Below, one piece after another: positions 15,247-23,833 of a DNA stretch of 64,000 nt (position 1 is the stretch's first letter; each line of letters opens with the position of its first letter). The position numbers were made by a program, and so were the translations under genes. The stretch is from Brockia lithotrophica (GTDB lineage: Bacteria; Bacillota; Bacilli; Thermicanales; DSM-22653), in contig NZ_RBIJ01000002.1 in NCBI RefSeq assembly GCF_003633725.1, forward strand, positions 6,598-70,597, in the 5' to 3' direction. The notes under the pieces were generated by a model, which saw only the letters and a program-made list of their open reading frames with translations, was not told the DNA's origin and did no database searches.

Positions 15247-15876
15247 ATGTTTACCCTTCCCCCGTTGCCGTATGCGTACGACGCCCTCGAGCCGTATATC
15301 GATGCCAAGACGATGGACGTGCACTACAATGGCCACCACGGCGGCTACGTGAAGAACTTGAACGCCGCCCTCGAAAAGTATCCGGAGTGGCTGGAGAAAG
15401 ACCTCGTCACGATCCTTCAGTCCCTGGACCAAATCCCCGAAGATATCCGGACCACCGTGCGCAACAACGGCGGCGGCCACTACAACCACGCTTTCTGGTG
15501 GCCCATGCTCCGGAAAAACCCCGGCGGACGGCCTTCGGGAAGGCTCCTTGCGGACATCGAGGCACAGTTCGGGAGTTTCGAAAACTTTCAAGAAGAGTTT
15601 AAAAAGGTGGCCATGGCGCGCTTCGGAAGCGGTTGGACTTGGGCGTTGTACGAGGACGGGCGTATCGTGATCGTCTCTACGCCCAACCAAGACAACCCGG
15701 TCATGGAAAGGCGGATCCCTTTCTTCGGGCTCGACGTGTGGGAACACGCCTACTACCTGAAGCACCAAAACCGCCGCGACCTCTACATTGCGGACTTTTG
15801 GAACGTCGTGGATTGGGAAGAGGTCGGCCGTCGCTACGAAATCGCCCGAAGCGGAAAGCTCCCCTTTACCTTGTAG
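15247..15876 (+). CDS. sodA: superoxide dismutase (Fe/Mn)
   Basis: Dismutates superoxide to oxygen and hydrogen peroxide in the cytoplasm. The metal ligands are visible: His in DVHYNGHHGGYVKNLN, His in GGGHYNHAFWWPML, and Asp and His in LDVWEHAYYLKHQNRRDLYIADFWNVVDW. Length of 209 residues is normal for the family. GGG-H-N-HAFWW leans towards manganese, but iron or cambialistic use cannot be excluded. The open frame runs back to 15121, but ATG 15247 has a near-perfect AAAGGAGG ribosome site. The gene ends in a strong terminator. Confidence 0.95.
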   Translation: MFTLPPLPYAYDALEPYIDAKTMDVHYNGHHGGYVKNLNAALEKYPEWLEKDLVTILQSLDQIPEDIRTTVRNNGGGHYNHAFWWPMLRKNPGGRPSGRLLADIEAQFGSFENFQEEFKKVAMARFGSGWTWALYEDGRIVIVSTPNQDNPVMERRIPFFGLDVWEHAYYLKHQNRRDLYIADFWNVVDWEEVGRRYEIARSGKLPFTL

Positions 15877-15898
15877 TCGGCTCTCCAGACTCGATCCC

Positions 15899-15930
15899 AA
15901 AAGGCCGGTGTCCGGACACCGGCCTTTTGT
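15899..15930. terminator. bidirectional terminator sodA / mutY
   Basis: AAAAGGCCGGTGTCC-GGACACCGGCCTTTT is a perfect palindrome between convergent genes, with T runs for both strands. Confidence 0.9.
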
Positions 15931-15949
15931 CGTTGTACCGTTTGTCTCC

Positions 15950-17065
15950 CTACGATCGCCACTCGGGAGCGAGGCGCTCCTCCACCTTGCGGAAGACGCG
16001 GGGCATAGGCACGCGGGCGAGTTCCTCGGGGGGAAACCACCGCGTCTCCCAGCCGTCCTTCACGAGGAAGCGAACGAGGACTTTCTCCGCTCCGCCGCAC
16101 GCGCCGGGTACGGGGGGCACGCGGAGCCTTAGAAGCCAACGCCGATGCGTAAAGGCGTGCTCCACGGTGCCGACGAGGACGAACTCCGCGCAGCAGTTCT
16201 CCACTTGTTCCGACAGAGAGGCGAAGTGGGGAAAATGCCAAAGACGCGCGAGAAGGCCCGCATCGCGCCGCGCGAGCAGAACCCCGTCCTCAGTTCGGCA
16301 GAAAAACACGTCGCGTTGTTCCAGAGGTCGGGGCTTCGGAGTCGCGGGCCGAGGGTAGCGCGCCGGCTCGCCGGAACGCCGGGCGGCGCACACGTCTTGC
16401 AGGGGGCATTCCAAACAGCGGGGCGCCCGCGGCGTGCACACCGTCTCCCCGAGCTCCATGAGCGCCTCGTTGAAGGTTCCCGTGGATTCGGAAGGAATGT
16501 AGGCGCGGAGGACCTCGCGCACCCGGCGCACAAACCCGGGATCGTCCTTAGGACCCTCCCAAGCGAAGAGGCGCGCGACCACGCGCTGCGCGTTTCCGTC
16601 CACGGCGGGCTCGGGAAGACCGAGGAGTTTGGAGGCCAAAAGTCCCGAAAGGTAGGGCCCGATTCCGGGAAGCTCGTCCCACGCGCGCGGATCGCGGGGA
16701 AACCTCCCCCCGTGGCGCTCGACGACGGCGCGGGCGAGTCCGCGGAGGTAGGCAGCCCTTCGGTAGAACCCAATCCCCTGCCAGAGGCGAAGGACCTCTT
16801 CCTCGGAGGCGCGGGCGAGCTCGTCCCATCCGGGAAAGCGTTCGAGAAAGCGCCGAAAGTACCCTTCCGCGGCGCGCACGCGCGTGCGCATGAGGAGGAA
16901 CTCGCTCACCACGGTCCGGTAGACGTCTGCCTCCGACGGCGGCGCACCTTCCGGGGTCCGCCAGGGCAAGGGGCGGCGGTGGGCGGCGTACCATGCGAGC
17001 AACGTCTTGGGCCAGTCGGGGCCGACAGACCGCGCGTCGGATGGGGGGAGCTTTGCTTCCTCCAC
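15950..17065 (-). CDS. mutY: MutY-type adenine DNA glycosylase, atypical motif
   Basis: A base-excision glycosylase, normally removing A opposite 8-oxoguanine. The N-terminal domain has the HhH segment ELPGIGPYLSGLLASK, the catalytic Asp in PAVDGNAQRVVARL, the Glu in VVSEFLLMRTRV, and the iron-sulfur loop C-x6-C-x2-C-x5-C (CTPRAPRCLECPLQDVC). The C-terminal nudix-like domain that reads 8-oxoG is present (LLARLWHFPHF, VEHAFTHRRW). Odd points: the family box LQQT is LMRT here, and GVGRxTA is GIGPYLS, so base specificity could differ. GTG 17065 is chosen, seven bases after the sfsA stop with AAGGAG upstream. It is the last gene of ddl-sfsA-mutY. Confidence 0.82.
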   Translation of the reverse strand: MEEAKLPPSDARSVGPDWPKTLLAWYAAHRRPLPWRTPEGAPPSEADVYRTVVSEFLLMRTRVRAAEGYFRRFLERFPGWDELARASEEEVLRLWQGIGFYRRAAYLRGLARAVVERHGGRFPRDPRAWDELPGIGPYLSGLLASKLLGLPEPAVDGNAQRVVARLFAWEGPKDDPGFVRRVREVLRAYIPSESTGTFNEALMELGETVCTPRAPRCLECPLQDVCAARRSGEPARYPRPATPKPRPLEQRDVFFCRTEDGVLLARRDAGLLARLWHFPHFASLSEQVENCCAEFVLVGTVEHAFTHRRWLLRLRVPPVPGACGGAEKVLVRFLVKDGWETRWFPPEELARVPMPRVFRKVEERLAPEWRS

Positions 17066-17072
17066 AGCGCCT

Positions 17073-17870
17073 CTACTCCTTTCTTCCGCGGCTCCGTTCG
17101 ACGGGATCTTCCTCCTGCACCGGAATTTCTCCCAACACGCGCACGCCGCGCGGCGTCGGTTCGGTGAGGAGGGCGTGCATGCGTACGCCTGCCTGCCGTG
17201 CGGCGCGAAAAGCTTCGGCAAAGCGCGGATCGATGTGTGCCGCGGGGGAGACGGCGCGGGCGTCTGCCCGCCCCACGACGAAGAGAGCGAGGGCTCCTTC
17301 CTGCCCGGTCTCTACGAGTTCCGCTAACGCGAGGAGGTGGCGCCGTCCGCGCTCCGTGACGGCATCGGGGAAGTACCCGATTCCCTCGAGCACGTAGGTG
17401 ACGCTCTTTACCTCCACCCAAAGGGGCGGGAAACCGTACGCGGCGGGAACGTACAGGTCGAATCGGTGGGCACCGCGAGCCACTTGGCGTTCGAGAAAGG
17501 CACGACCGCACATGCAGCGAAGCCACCACGAAGCCACGAGTTCCGCCACGCGTGCGTCGACCGTGGCGTAGCCGCCGTGCGGGAGTTCCGCGAGGACGGC
17601 GCGAAAATTCGTCTTCCGCGGTTTCTTCCCCCGTGGGTCGGACGGTACGGGGGAAATCCATATTCCGCCACCGGGAAAGAGCACGGTCTCAAGACGACCG
17701 GGATCGGGAAGGTGCACGGGAAAGGGCTTCGCCTCTCCCCCATCTCCCTCGCCCGTAGCGAGCAAAAGAAAGCGGTTCGGGCGCGCGAGAAAACGCGCCC
17801 GAACGAGGGGAGGGAAGGTTACGGCGTAGCCGGAACAGTCGCTTCCTTCGGCGTAGGGCGAACCCCGCAT
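17073..17870 (-). CDS. sfsA: SfsA family protein
   Basis: A 265-residue member of the SfsA family, named for sugar fermentation stimulation in E. coli, with an OB-like N-terminal part and a nuclease-like C-terminal domain. Recognisable segments are LVRARFLARPNRFL at the start, VHLPDPGRL, KTNFRAVLAEL, RFDLYVP-PLWVEVKSVTYVLEG with the Asp/Glu-x-Lys of the nuclease-like fold, and FPDAVTERGRRHLLALAEL. The biological role is uncertain in all organisms. The start at 17870 overlaps the ddl stop by one base (TGATG); the longer frame upstream lies inside ddl. Confidence 0.88.
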   Translation of the reverse strand: MRGSPYAEGSDCSGYAVTFPPLVRARFLARPNRFLLLATGEGDGGEAKPFPVHLPDPGRLETVLFPGGGIWISPVPSDPRGKKPRKTNFRAVLAELPHGGYATVDARVAELVASWWLRCMCGRAFLERQVARGAHRFDLYVPAAYGFPPLWVEVKSVTYVLEGIGYFPDAVTERGRRHLLALAELVETGQEGALALFVVGRADARAVSPAAHIDPRFAEAFRAARQAGVRMHALLTEPTPRGVRVLGEIPVQEEDPVERSRGRKE

Positions 17871-18922
17871 CACGCCCGCCCCTCCGCTTCGCCGGAGGAA
17901 TCTTCGAGGGCGAGGGCGACGAGGCGGTCGATGAGCGAGGGGTAGGAAAGCCCCGTGGCTTGCCAAAGCTTGGGGTACATGCTCTGTTCGGTGAACCCCG
18001 GAATCGTGTTGACCTCGTTGACGAAAATCTCCCCCGTCTCCCGGTGGAGGAAAAAGTCCACGCGGGCAAACCCTCGGGCATCCAACGCGCGAAACGCCTC
18101 TAGCGCAAGGAAGCGGAAGCGTTCCCCAAGCGTTTCATCTAAAGGAGCGGGGATGAGGAGGTCCGTCTTTCCCGGCGTGTACTTGGCATCGTAGTCGTAA
18201 AACTCGTTGTGGGGGACGACCTCTCCGGGTACGCTGGCCTCGGGGTCTTCGTTGCCGAGCACGGCGACTTCGATCTCCCGGGCGGGAACGTAGGCCTCGA
18301 CGACGACCTTGCGGTCGTAGCGCAGGGCTTCTTCCACGGCTGTGGGGAGGTCTTCGGGGCGTTTCACCTTGCGAATTCCCACGCTCGACCCGAGGTTTGC
18401 TGGTTTCACAAACAGAGGAAGTCCGAGCCCTTCGAGAAGGCTCCGGGCGATCCCGTCGGGGTCCTTCACCCAGCCGCTCCGCGTGAAGTCGCGGTAGGGA
18501 ACCTGCGGAAGGCCGAAGGCGGCAAAGAGGCGTTTCATGAGTACCTTGTCCATTCCCGTCGCAGATGCGGCGACCCCGGAACCAATGTAGGGGATCCCCA
18601 AAAGCGTGAGGTACCCCTGTACCGTACCGTCTTCTCCGTGCGGCCCGTGAAGGAGCGGGAAGGCTACGTCGGCCTCCTCAAGCGCCGCACACCCGACCTT
18701 CGGCCGCCGGTGCAATTCTGCTGGAAAAGGTGGTTCTCCTTCGAGCAAAGGGAACGAGCGTTCGGGTGGATGCCAAGAACCCCCGCGGTCGATGTACACG
18801 GGAATGAGTTCATACCGCTCGCGGTCGAGGACGCGGTATACGCTTCGGGCAGATGCGAGGGAAACCTCGTGTTCGGCAGAACGTCCCCCGAAGAGGAGGG
18901 CGAGCTTGATGCGCGTAGACAT
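17870..18922 (-). CDS. ddl: D-alanine--D-alanine ligase
   Basis: An ATP-grasp ligase joining two D-Ala for the peptidoglycan stem peptide, 350 residues. Motifs are GGRSAEHEVSLASA (N-terminal substrate site), HGPHGEDGTVQG, KPANLGSSVGI (ATP phosphate grip), FYDYDAKYTPG (omega loop) and EVNTIPGFTEQSMYP (Mg ligands and oxyanion). Tyr in the YDYDAKY loop points to D-Ala rather than D-lactate as second substrate, so no vancomycin-resistance type specificity is indicated. It is the first gene of the ddl-sfsA-mutY unit. Confidence 0.95.
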   Translation of the reverse strand: MSTRIKLALLFGGRSAEHEVSLASARSVYRVLDRERYELIPVYIDRGGSWHPPERSFPLLEGEPPFPAELHRRPKVGCAALEEADVAFPLLHGPHGEDGTVQGYLTLLGIPYIGSGVAASATGMDKVLMKRLFAAFGLPQVPYRDFTRSGWVKDPDGIARSLLEGLGLPLFVKPANLGSSVGIRKVKRPEDLPTAVEEALRYDRKVVVEAYVPAREIEVAVLGNEDPEASVPGEVVPHNEFYDYDAKYTPGKTDLLIPAPLDETLGERFRFLALEAFRALDARGFARVDFFLHRETGEIFVNEVNTIPGFTEQSMYPKLWQATGLSYPSLIDRLVALALEDSSGEAEGRA

Positions 18923-19123
18923 GACCGTCCCCGCCTTCGTACGTCTTGATGCCCCAGTAGCGGGCGCAAAAAGGCCGACCCTTTCTCTTTTTCCTACGCG
19001 TATTGTACCTTAAGAAAGAACCGCCCCGTCGCATCGGCGCCCGCGGCGGAGTCCGAGGCGCGGAGCCGAACCCTTTAGCCTCTTTCATTCCATCCTCGCA
19101 TTCCATCCTCGGGAGGAGAGAAC

Positions 19124-20569
19124 ATGACCCGGCCGAACGCGTCCGATCCCCAAAGTTCAAAACAAGGCGCCGAAGCCGCCGTGCTTTGGGGTCCGCACAC
19201 CGAGCGCACGCGGCAGCTATTTCCCCTCGGCGGCGCCCGCGGAGAAATGCGCATGCCACTGGAGGTCGTCTACGCCATCGCTCTGATCAAAAAAGCCGCC
19301 GCCCGCGTCTGGGCGCGCCGCGGCGTGTTTTCCCCCGCAAAGGGGGAAGCCATCGCCGCCGCCGCAGACGAGATCCTCGCCGGGCGTCACGACGACCAAT
19401 TTCCCCTGCCCGTGTGGCAGACGGGTTCGGGGACACACACGCACATCAACGTGAACGAAGTCATCGCCCGCCGCGCGGAAGAGATCCTCGCCGCCCGAGG
19501 CGTCGACGAACGCGTGCACCCGTATGACGACGTAAACCGCGGCCAGAGTTCTAACGACGTCTTCCCATCCGCCATGCACATCGCCGCGCGCACGCTCGCC
19601 GAAGAGCGGCTCTTCCCCGCCCTCGAAGAATTCCTCTCTGTCCTGTGGGAAAAGGCGTGCGCCTACCGTTTGACGGTGAAGCTCGGACGCACGCACCTCA
19701 TGGACGCCGTTCCCCTCACCTTCGGACAGGAGATCTCCGGATGGGCGGCGCTCGTGGAGGCCGACCTGCGCCGGATCCGGGAGGCGGCGGCGGAGTTGGA
19801 GGAACTGGCCCTCGGAGGTACGGCCGTGGGCACAGGGCTCAACGCACCTGAAGGGTTCGCCGAAGAGGTCGTCGAAGAACTCGCCCGCCTCACGGGCTTC
19901 CCCCTTCGGCGTGCGGAAAACCCCTTCGCCGCCCTATCCGGGCAAAACGCGCTCGCCCGCTTTCACGCCGTCCTGCGCGTCCTCGCCGCCGACCTCTTCA
20001 AGATCGCAGGGGACGTCCGCCTCCTCGCCAGCGGTCCGCGGGGCGGTTTGGGGGAAATCCGCCTACCGGCCAACGAAGCTGGGAGTTCGATCATGCCGGG
20101 CAAGGTGAACCCTACCCAAGCCGAAATGCTCCAGATGGTCGCCGTGCAGGTCATGGGCTACGACGCCGCCGTCGGCTTCGCCGCCGCCTTGGGGCAGCTG
20201 GAGTTTACGACGTTTCGCCCCCTCGTGGCGTACAACGTCCTCACGTCGATCAAACTCTTGGGCGACGCCGTCCGCAGCTTCACGGAGTTTGCCCTTCGGG
20301 GACTCGAGGCCGACGAGCGAGCGATGCGGGAGCACCTCTCCCGTTCGCTCATGCTCGTCACCGCCCTCTCGCCGCGCATCGGCTACGAACGGGCGGCGGA
20401 AGTCGCCCGCCTCGCCCAGCGCGAGGGGATCACCTTGCGTGAGGCGGCCGCACGCCTCGGCGTCCTCACTCCGGAAGAGTTCGACCGCCTCGTACGTCCT
20501 GAGGACATGGTCGGAACCTTCCTCGTCCGCGAAGCGCACTTCTGCGGCGACGGAGAGGCTCAAGGCTGA
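19124..20569 (+). CDS. fumC: class II fumarate hydratase
   Basis: Interconverts fumarate and malate in the TCA cycle. The 481 residues carry the superfamily signature GSSIMPGKVNP, plus VWQTGSGTHTHINVNEV, NRGQSSNDVFPSAMHIA and GRTHLMDAVPLTFGQEISGW. TGSGT-x-x-x-NVNEV is usually TGSGTQSNMNVNEV; QSN is replaced by HTH here. Aspartase is the nearest alternative and cannot be ruled out by eye, but the length and overall motifs fit FumC better. The start has GGGAGGAGAG upstream. The 3' end overlaps the convergent gene by 10 bases. Confidence 0.85.
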   Translation: MTRPNASDPQSSKQGAEAAVLWGPHTERTRQLFPLGGARGEMRMPLEVVYAIALIKKAAARVWARRGVFSPAKGEAIAAAADEILAGRHDDQFPLPVWQTGSGTHTHINVNEVIARRAEEILAARGVDERVHPYDDVNRGQSSNDVFPSAMHIAARTLAEERLFPALEEFLSVLWEKACAYRLTVKLGRTHLMDAVPLTFGQEISGWAALVEADLRRIREAAAELEELALGGTAVGTGLNAPEGFAEEVVEELARLTGFPLRRAENPFAALSGQNALARFHAVLRVLAADLFKIAGDVRLLASGPRGGLGEIRLPANEAGSSIMPGKVNPTQAEMLQMVAVQVMGYDAAVGFAAALGQLEFTTFRPLVAYNVLTSIKLLGDAVRSFTEFALRGLEADERAMREHLSRSLMLVTALSPRIGYERAAEVARLAQREGITLREAAARLGVLTPEEFDRLVRPEDMVGTFLVREAHFCGDGEAQG

Positions 20570-21666
20570 CGCCGAATGAGCGAACAAAAGAGTTCCGGAT
20601 CTACGTTGCCGCCGGAAATCACGGCGACAAGACGGCCGCCGTCCCCCGGCGCGGCGGCCTTTCCGCCCCGCCCTTCTCGAACGGCGAACGCGCCCGCAAG
20701 GGACACGGCTCCAGAAGGTTCGGCGACGATGCGCGCTTCCCAAAAGAGGCGACGAAGAGCTTCGGCGATTTCCTCTTCGCTCACCGTGACCAAAGCATCG
20801 ACGTAGCGCTGGACGATGGGGAAGGTGAACGCCCCCGGCATTTCCGCCCGTAGGCCGTCGGCCATCGTCTCGACCGTTTCGCGGCGTACGCGGGTCCCCG
20901 CCTCGAGGGAGCGGCGCGTGTCGTCCGCTCCTTCGGGCTCTACGCCGACGACGCGCACGCGGGAAAAGCGCGCCTTGACCGCCGTGGCGATTCCGGCAAT
21001 GAGCCCGCCTCCGCCCACGGGTACGAGGAGGACGTCGCCTTCCCGCAAAAAGGGGTAGAGTTCGAGGGCGAGCGTCCCCTGCCCGGCGACGACCCGGGGA
21101 TCGTCGTACGGGTAGACGATTTCCGCCCCCCTCTCCGCGGCGATGTGTTCCGCTTCTTCGAGGCGCTCCGAAGAGCGGCCTCCGACCTGCACGATCTCCG
21201 CCCCCAACGCCGCGATCGCCTCCCGCTTTACCGCGGGGATCGTTTCCGGGACGACGACCGTGGCCTTGAGGCCGAAGAGCCTTGCCGCGTACGCCACGGC
21301 ACGCCCGTGGTTGCCTGAAGAGGGGGTGACGACGTGGCGCACGCCCCTACGCGCCGCGTCGGCGACCGCCGCCAAAGCGCCGCGAATCTTAAACGCGCCG
21401 ATCGGCTGAAGGGTTTCGAGCTTGAGCCAGATTTCCGCTCCTCCCCACCCCCGAGACGAAGGCTCCGAATCCGAAAGGGGCGACCTCGGTAGTACGTCCC
21501 CCGCGGGAGAAACTCCTTGCGGAAGGGAACCGCTTTCCCAAAAGCGGACGAGCGGTGTATGCGGAAGGTACCTGTGCACAACCTCCGCGGCGGAGGCAAT
21601 CCACGAAAGGCCCCAGGCCGGGGTGAGCGTATCGGGGTGAGGTACCTCGGCGGACACGGATCCCAC
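20560..21666 (-). CDS. threonine/serine dehydratase-like PLP enzyme
   Basis: A fold-type II PLP enzyme, most likely threonine dehydratase making 2-oxobutanoate for isoleucine, or catabolic serine/threonine deamination. KLETLQPIGAFKIRGA holds the Schiff-base Lys, SSGNHGRAVAYAA binds substrate, and VGGGGLIAGIA cradles the PLP phosphate. At 368 residues it lacks the C-terminal ACT-like regulatory domain of IlvA, so feedback by isoleucine is not expected; TdcB-type and serine-racemase-type enzymes share this layout. There is an extra 30-residue insertion between the N-terminal part and the lysine motif. The GTG start has GGAGGAGG upstream. No T-box was seen. Confidence 0.78.
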   Translation of the reverse strand: MGSVSAEVPHPDTLTPAWGLSWIASAAEVVHRYLPHTPLVRFWESGSLPQGVSPAGDVLPRSPLSDSEPSSRGWGGAEIWLKLETLQPIGAFKIRGALAAVADAARRGVRHVVTPSSGNHGRAVAYAARLFGLKATVVVPETIPAVKREAIAALGAEIVQVGGRSSERLEEAEHIAAERGAEIVYPYDDPRVVAGQGTLALELYPFLREGDVLLVPVGGGGLIAGIATAVKARFSRVRVVGVEPEGADDTRRSLEAGTRVRRETVETMADGLRAEMPGAFTFPIVQRYVDALVTVSEEEIAEALRRLFWEARIVAEPSGAVSLAGAFAVREGRGGKAAAPGDGGRLVAVISGGNVDPELFCSLIRRQP

Positions 21667-21874
21667 AGCCTCCTCCTAGATCGGCGTACCGTACCGTATT
21701 TCGACGAATTTCGAAGGGTGGGCGACGACCCGTCCGACCCCACTATAGCACACGGGAGAAAAAGGTGCGACCGGGCGTTCTCCCCTTATCCCGATGCGGC
21801 GCGGCGCGTACACATGCGGGCGACCACGGCGTCGCATACCTTGGCAGCGCAGTCGGGACAAAGGGGGGACTTCC

Positions 21875-22240
21875 ATGGCCGTACACTACGCACACGCCCG
21901 GGCGTTCGTCGGGCGACCGGTGTACGTGGTGACCGCAGACGGTCGACGCTACACGGGGATCGTCCACGCCGTAACGCCTACGCACCTTTACCTGCGCCCG
22001 CTTCGGATGCCCAATCCCGGCGGAAGGGCCTGGCCCTATCCGCCCACGCTCGTCGCAAACCGAACCCCCGAAGGCGGACAGCCCGCCGTCGAGCCGCTCG
22101 CTCCGGCGGAAGGGGGCGGGTTCACCCTCGAACCGGCACAGTACCGCACGGGTTGGGCGCCGTGGTGGCCGGGGTATGAGGCGGCGCTCATCGCCCTCCC
22201 GCTCTTCGCCATCCTCGCCCTTGGCCTTCTCTTTGTCTAA
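21875..22240 (+). CDS. small protein with LSm-like start and C-terminal membrane segment
   Basis: A 121-residue protein I do not recognise by name. Residues 8-45 (FVGRPVYVVTADGRRYTGIVHAVTPTHLYLRPL) look like an Sm-type beta-barrel half, as in small Firmicute proteins encoded near spore genes. The middle is Pro/Gly-rich and the last 25 residues (EAALIALPLFAILALGLLFV) form a membrane segment. ATG 21875 has AAAGGGGGGA upstream; the longer frame has no such site. It is convergent with the spoVA genes. Function unknown. Confidence 0.7.
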   Translation: MAVHYAHARAFVGRPVYVVTADGRRYTGIVHAVTPTHLYLRPLRMPNPGGRAWPYPPTLVANRTPEGGQPAVEPLAPAEGGGFTLEPAQYRTGWAPWWPGYEAALIALPLFAILALGLLFV

Positions 22241-22271
22241 GCCGACTTCGGCGATTTCCGCAGGCAAGCGG

Positions 22272-22304
22272 AAGCGAGGCGACCCTCTGGGGGTCGCCTC
22301 GTCG
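22272..22304. terminator. terminator between the 21875 gene and spoVAE
   Basis: GCGAGGCGACC and GGTCGCCTCG form a ten-base stem between convergent genes, followed by TCGCTTTCC on the plus strand. Confidence 0.7.
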
Positions 22305-22380
22305 CTTTCCAAAGGCGGGACGGGCCCCTTTCTCCGACCTCCACCACCCTCCAAAACGTGCACGGGCCTTTCACGGAAGT

Positions 22381-22737
22381 TTATTCCTTTTCCCGCGGAC
22401 GGAAGACAAGGGCGGCAAGAAAGCTGAACAGGATGGCCGAAGAGATCCCTGCACTCGTGATCTCGAACATCCCCGTGATTACGCCGACGATACCGTAGCG
22501 TTCCACTTCATCCAGGGCCCCGCGGACGAGGGAGTACCCAAAGCTCGAAACGGGGACGCTCGCGCCGGCACCGGCGAACTGCAAAAGGGGTTCGTAGAGA
22601 CCTAAACCGGCGAGAACCGCACCGAGGACTACGAGAGTCACCGTCGTATGCGCGGGTGTGAGGCGGACCACGTCCAAAAGAATTTGGCCCAAAACGCTGA
22701 AGAGGCCCCCGACAAGAAATGCCGTAAGGTAGATCAT
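22381..22737 (-). CDS. spoVAE: stage V sporulation protein AE
   Basis: A 118-residue integral membrane protein of the SpoVA channel that moves dipicolinic acid into the forespore and out during germination. It has four hydrophobic stretches and family segments FLVGGLFSVLGQILLDV, GAGASVPVSSFGYSLVRGALDE and GIVGVITGMFEITSAGISSAILFSFLAALVF. It is the last gene of spoVAC-spoVAD-spoVAE, the minimal trio conserved in spore formers. GGGAGGGG precedes the ATG. Confidence 0.92.
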   Translation of the reverse strand: MIYLTAFLVGGLFSVLGQILLDVVRLTPAHTTVTLVVLGAVLAGLGLYEPLLQFAGAGASVPVSSFGYSLVRGALDEVERYGIVGVITGMFEITSAGISSAILFSFLAALVFRPREKE

Positions 22738-22779
22738 CGTACCGCCACCCCTCCCGAACAGAAACGAACTCGCACGGAC

Positions 22780-23784
22780 CTACTCTCGCTCGAGGGTGAC
22801 CGCGTGGGCGATGCCCGGGATGCTCTCACCCTGCTGAACGGAGAGGGGGGAGTGAAGGGCTCCCGTGGCGAGGAGGAGGACGCGACGCAGTCGACCGTCG
22901 GCCATTTCGGGGACGAGGTACCCGTAGTAGACGATGGCCGAGCTCGCGGCGCCGCTTCCGCCCGCGAGGACGTTCTGACGTTCGCGGTCGTAGATCATGA
23001 GCCCGGCGTCGCGTACGCGCTCCGGATCGAAGGACAGGCCGGTCTCGCGCATGAGGTCGAGGAGGAGTCTGCGCCCAACCTCCCCGAGATCCCCCGTGAC
23101 GATGAGGTCGTAGTCCGCTGGAGAGAGGCCCAGGTCCGCGAGGTGGGTGCGCAGCGTGTCTACGGCGGCGGGAGCCATGGCCGCCCCCATGTTCATGGGA
23201 TCCGTAATCCCCATGTCCACGACGCGTCCTACCGTTGCCGCACGGATGCGCACGGGAAGACCCGAAGGCCGCACGACGGCTACTCCCGCTCCCGTCACCG
23301 TCGTCTGGGCGGTAGGCGGCTTCTGGCCTCCGTATTCCGTCGGCTGGCGAAACTGCCGTTCGGCGGCGAGGTTGTGGCTCACGGCTCCCGTGAGGACCGT
23401 GGCGGCGGCACCCGAGGCTACGAGGAGCGCCGCCAAGGCGAGACCCCCCGTCGACGTGGCGCATGCGCTATACAACCCGAGGTACGGAACGCCGAGGGAA
23501 CGCGCGGTATAGGCGGTGGAGACGATCTGGTTGAGGAGGTCGCCGCCGACGAAGAGGTCGACGTTCTCCGGCGCGAGGGATCCCTTGCGCAGGGCGATGG
23601 CCACCGCGGACTCCAAGAGGGCGCGTTCGGCACGCTCAAAGGTCTTTTCCCCCACGTAAGGGTCCTCGTAGGCCCGGTCGAGCACCTTCCCTAAGGGTCC
23701 CTCCTTCTCGCGCGGACCGCCTACCGTTGCCGTGGCAAAGATCGCCGGAGGTTGCGGAAACACCCAGGTCCTCCCTTGCCGCAC
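22780..23784 (-). CDS. spoVAD: stage V sporulation protein AD
   Basis: The cytosolic dipicolinic-acid-binding member of the SpoVA complex, with a thiolase-like fold. Family segments include GRTWVFPQPPAIFATATVGGPREKEGPLG, LFVGGDLLNQIVSTAYTARSLGVPYLGLYSACATST (thiolase-type Cys), NMGAAMAPAAVDTL and YDLIVTGDLGEVG. GTG 23784 is preferred because GGAGGAGGTGA stands six bases upstream; the longer frame to 23913 would add a Ser/Gly-rich stretch not seen in the family and would overlap spoVAC. Forespore-specific expression is expected from known relatives. Confidence 0.93.
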   Translation of the reverse strand: MRQGRTWVFPQPPAIFATATVGGPREKEGPLGKVLDRAYEDPYVGEKTFERAERALLESAVAIALRKGSLAPENVDLFVGGDLLNQIVSTAYTARSLGVPYLGLYSACATSTGGLALAALLVASGAAATVLTGAVSHNLAAERQFRQPTEYGGQKPPTAQTTVTGAGVAVVRPSGLPVRIRAATVGRVVDMGITDPMNMGAAMAPAAVDTLRTHLADLGLSPADYDLIVTGDLGEVGRRLLLDLMRETGLSFDPERVRDAGLMIYDRERQNVLAGGSGAASSAIVYYGYLVPEMADGRLRRVLLLATGALHSPLSVQQGESIPGIAHAVTLERE

Positions 23785-23833
23785 GTCAAACTCACCTCCT
23801 CCTTCCCTACGACCTTCGATGCGCGGCGGACCC

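Noticed and set aside
19124-20569. Aspartate ammonia-lyase
   Set aside because: It shares the superfamily signature, but length and most motifs fit class II fumarase better; it is kept only as an alternative.
21667-21874. T-box or riboswitch before the threonine dehydratase-like gene
   Set aside because: No T-box sequence, specifier hairpin or antiterminator could be found in the 200-base divergent region.
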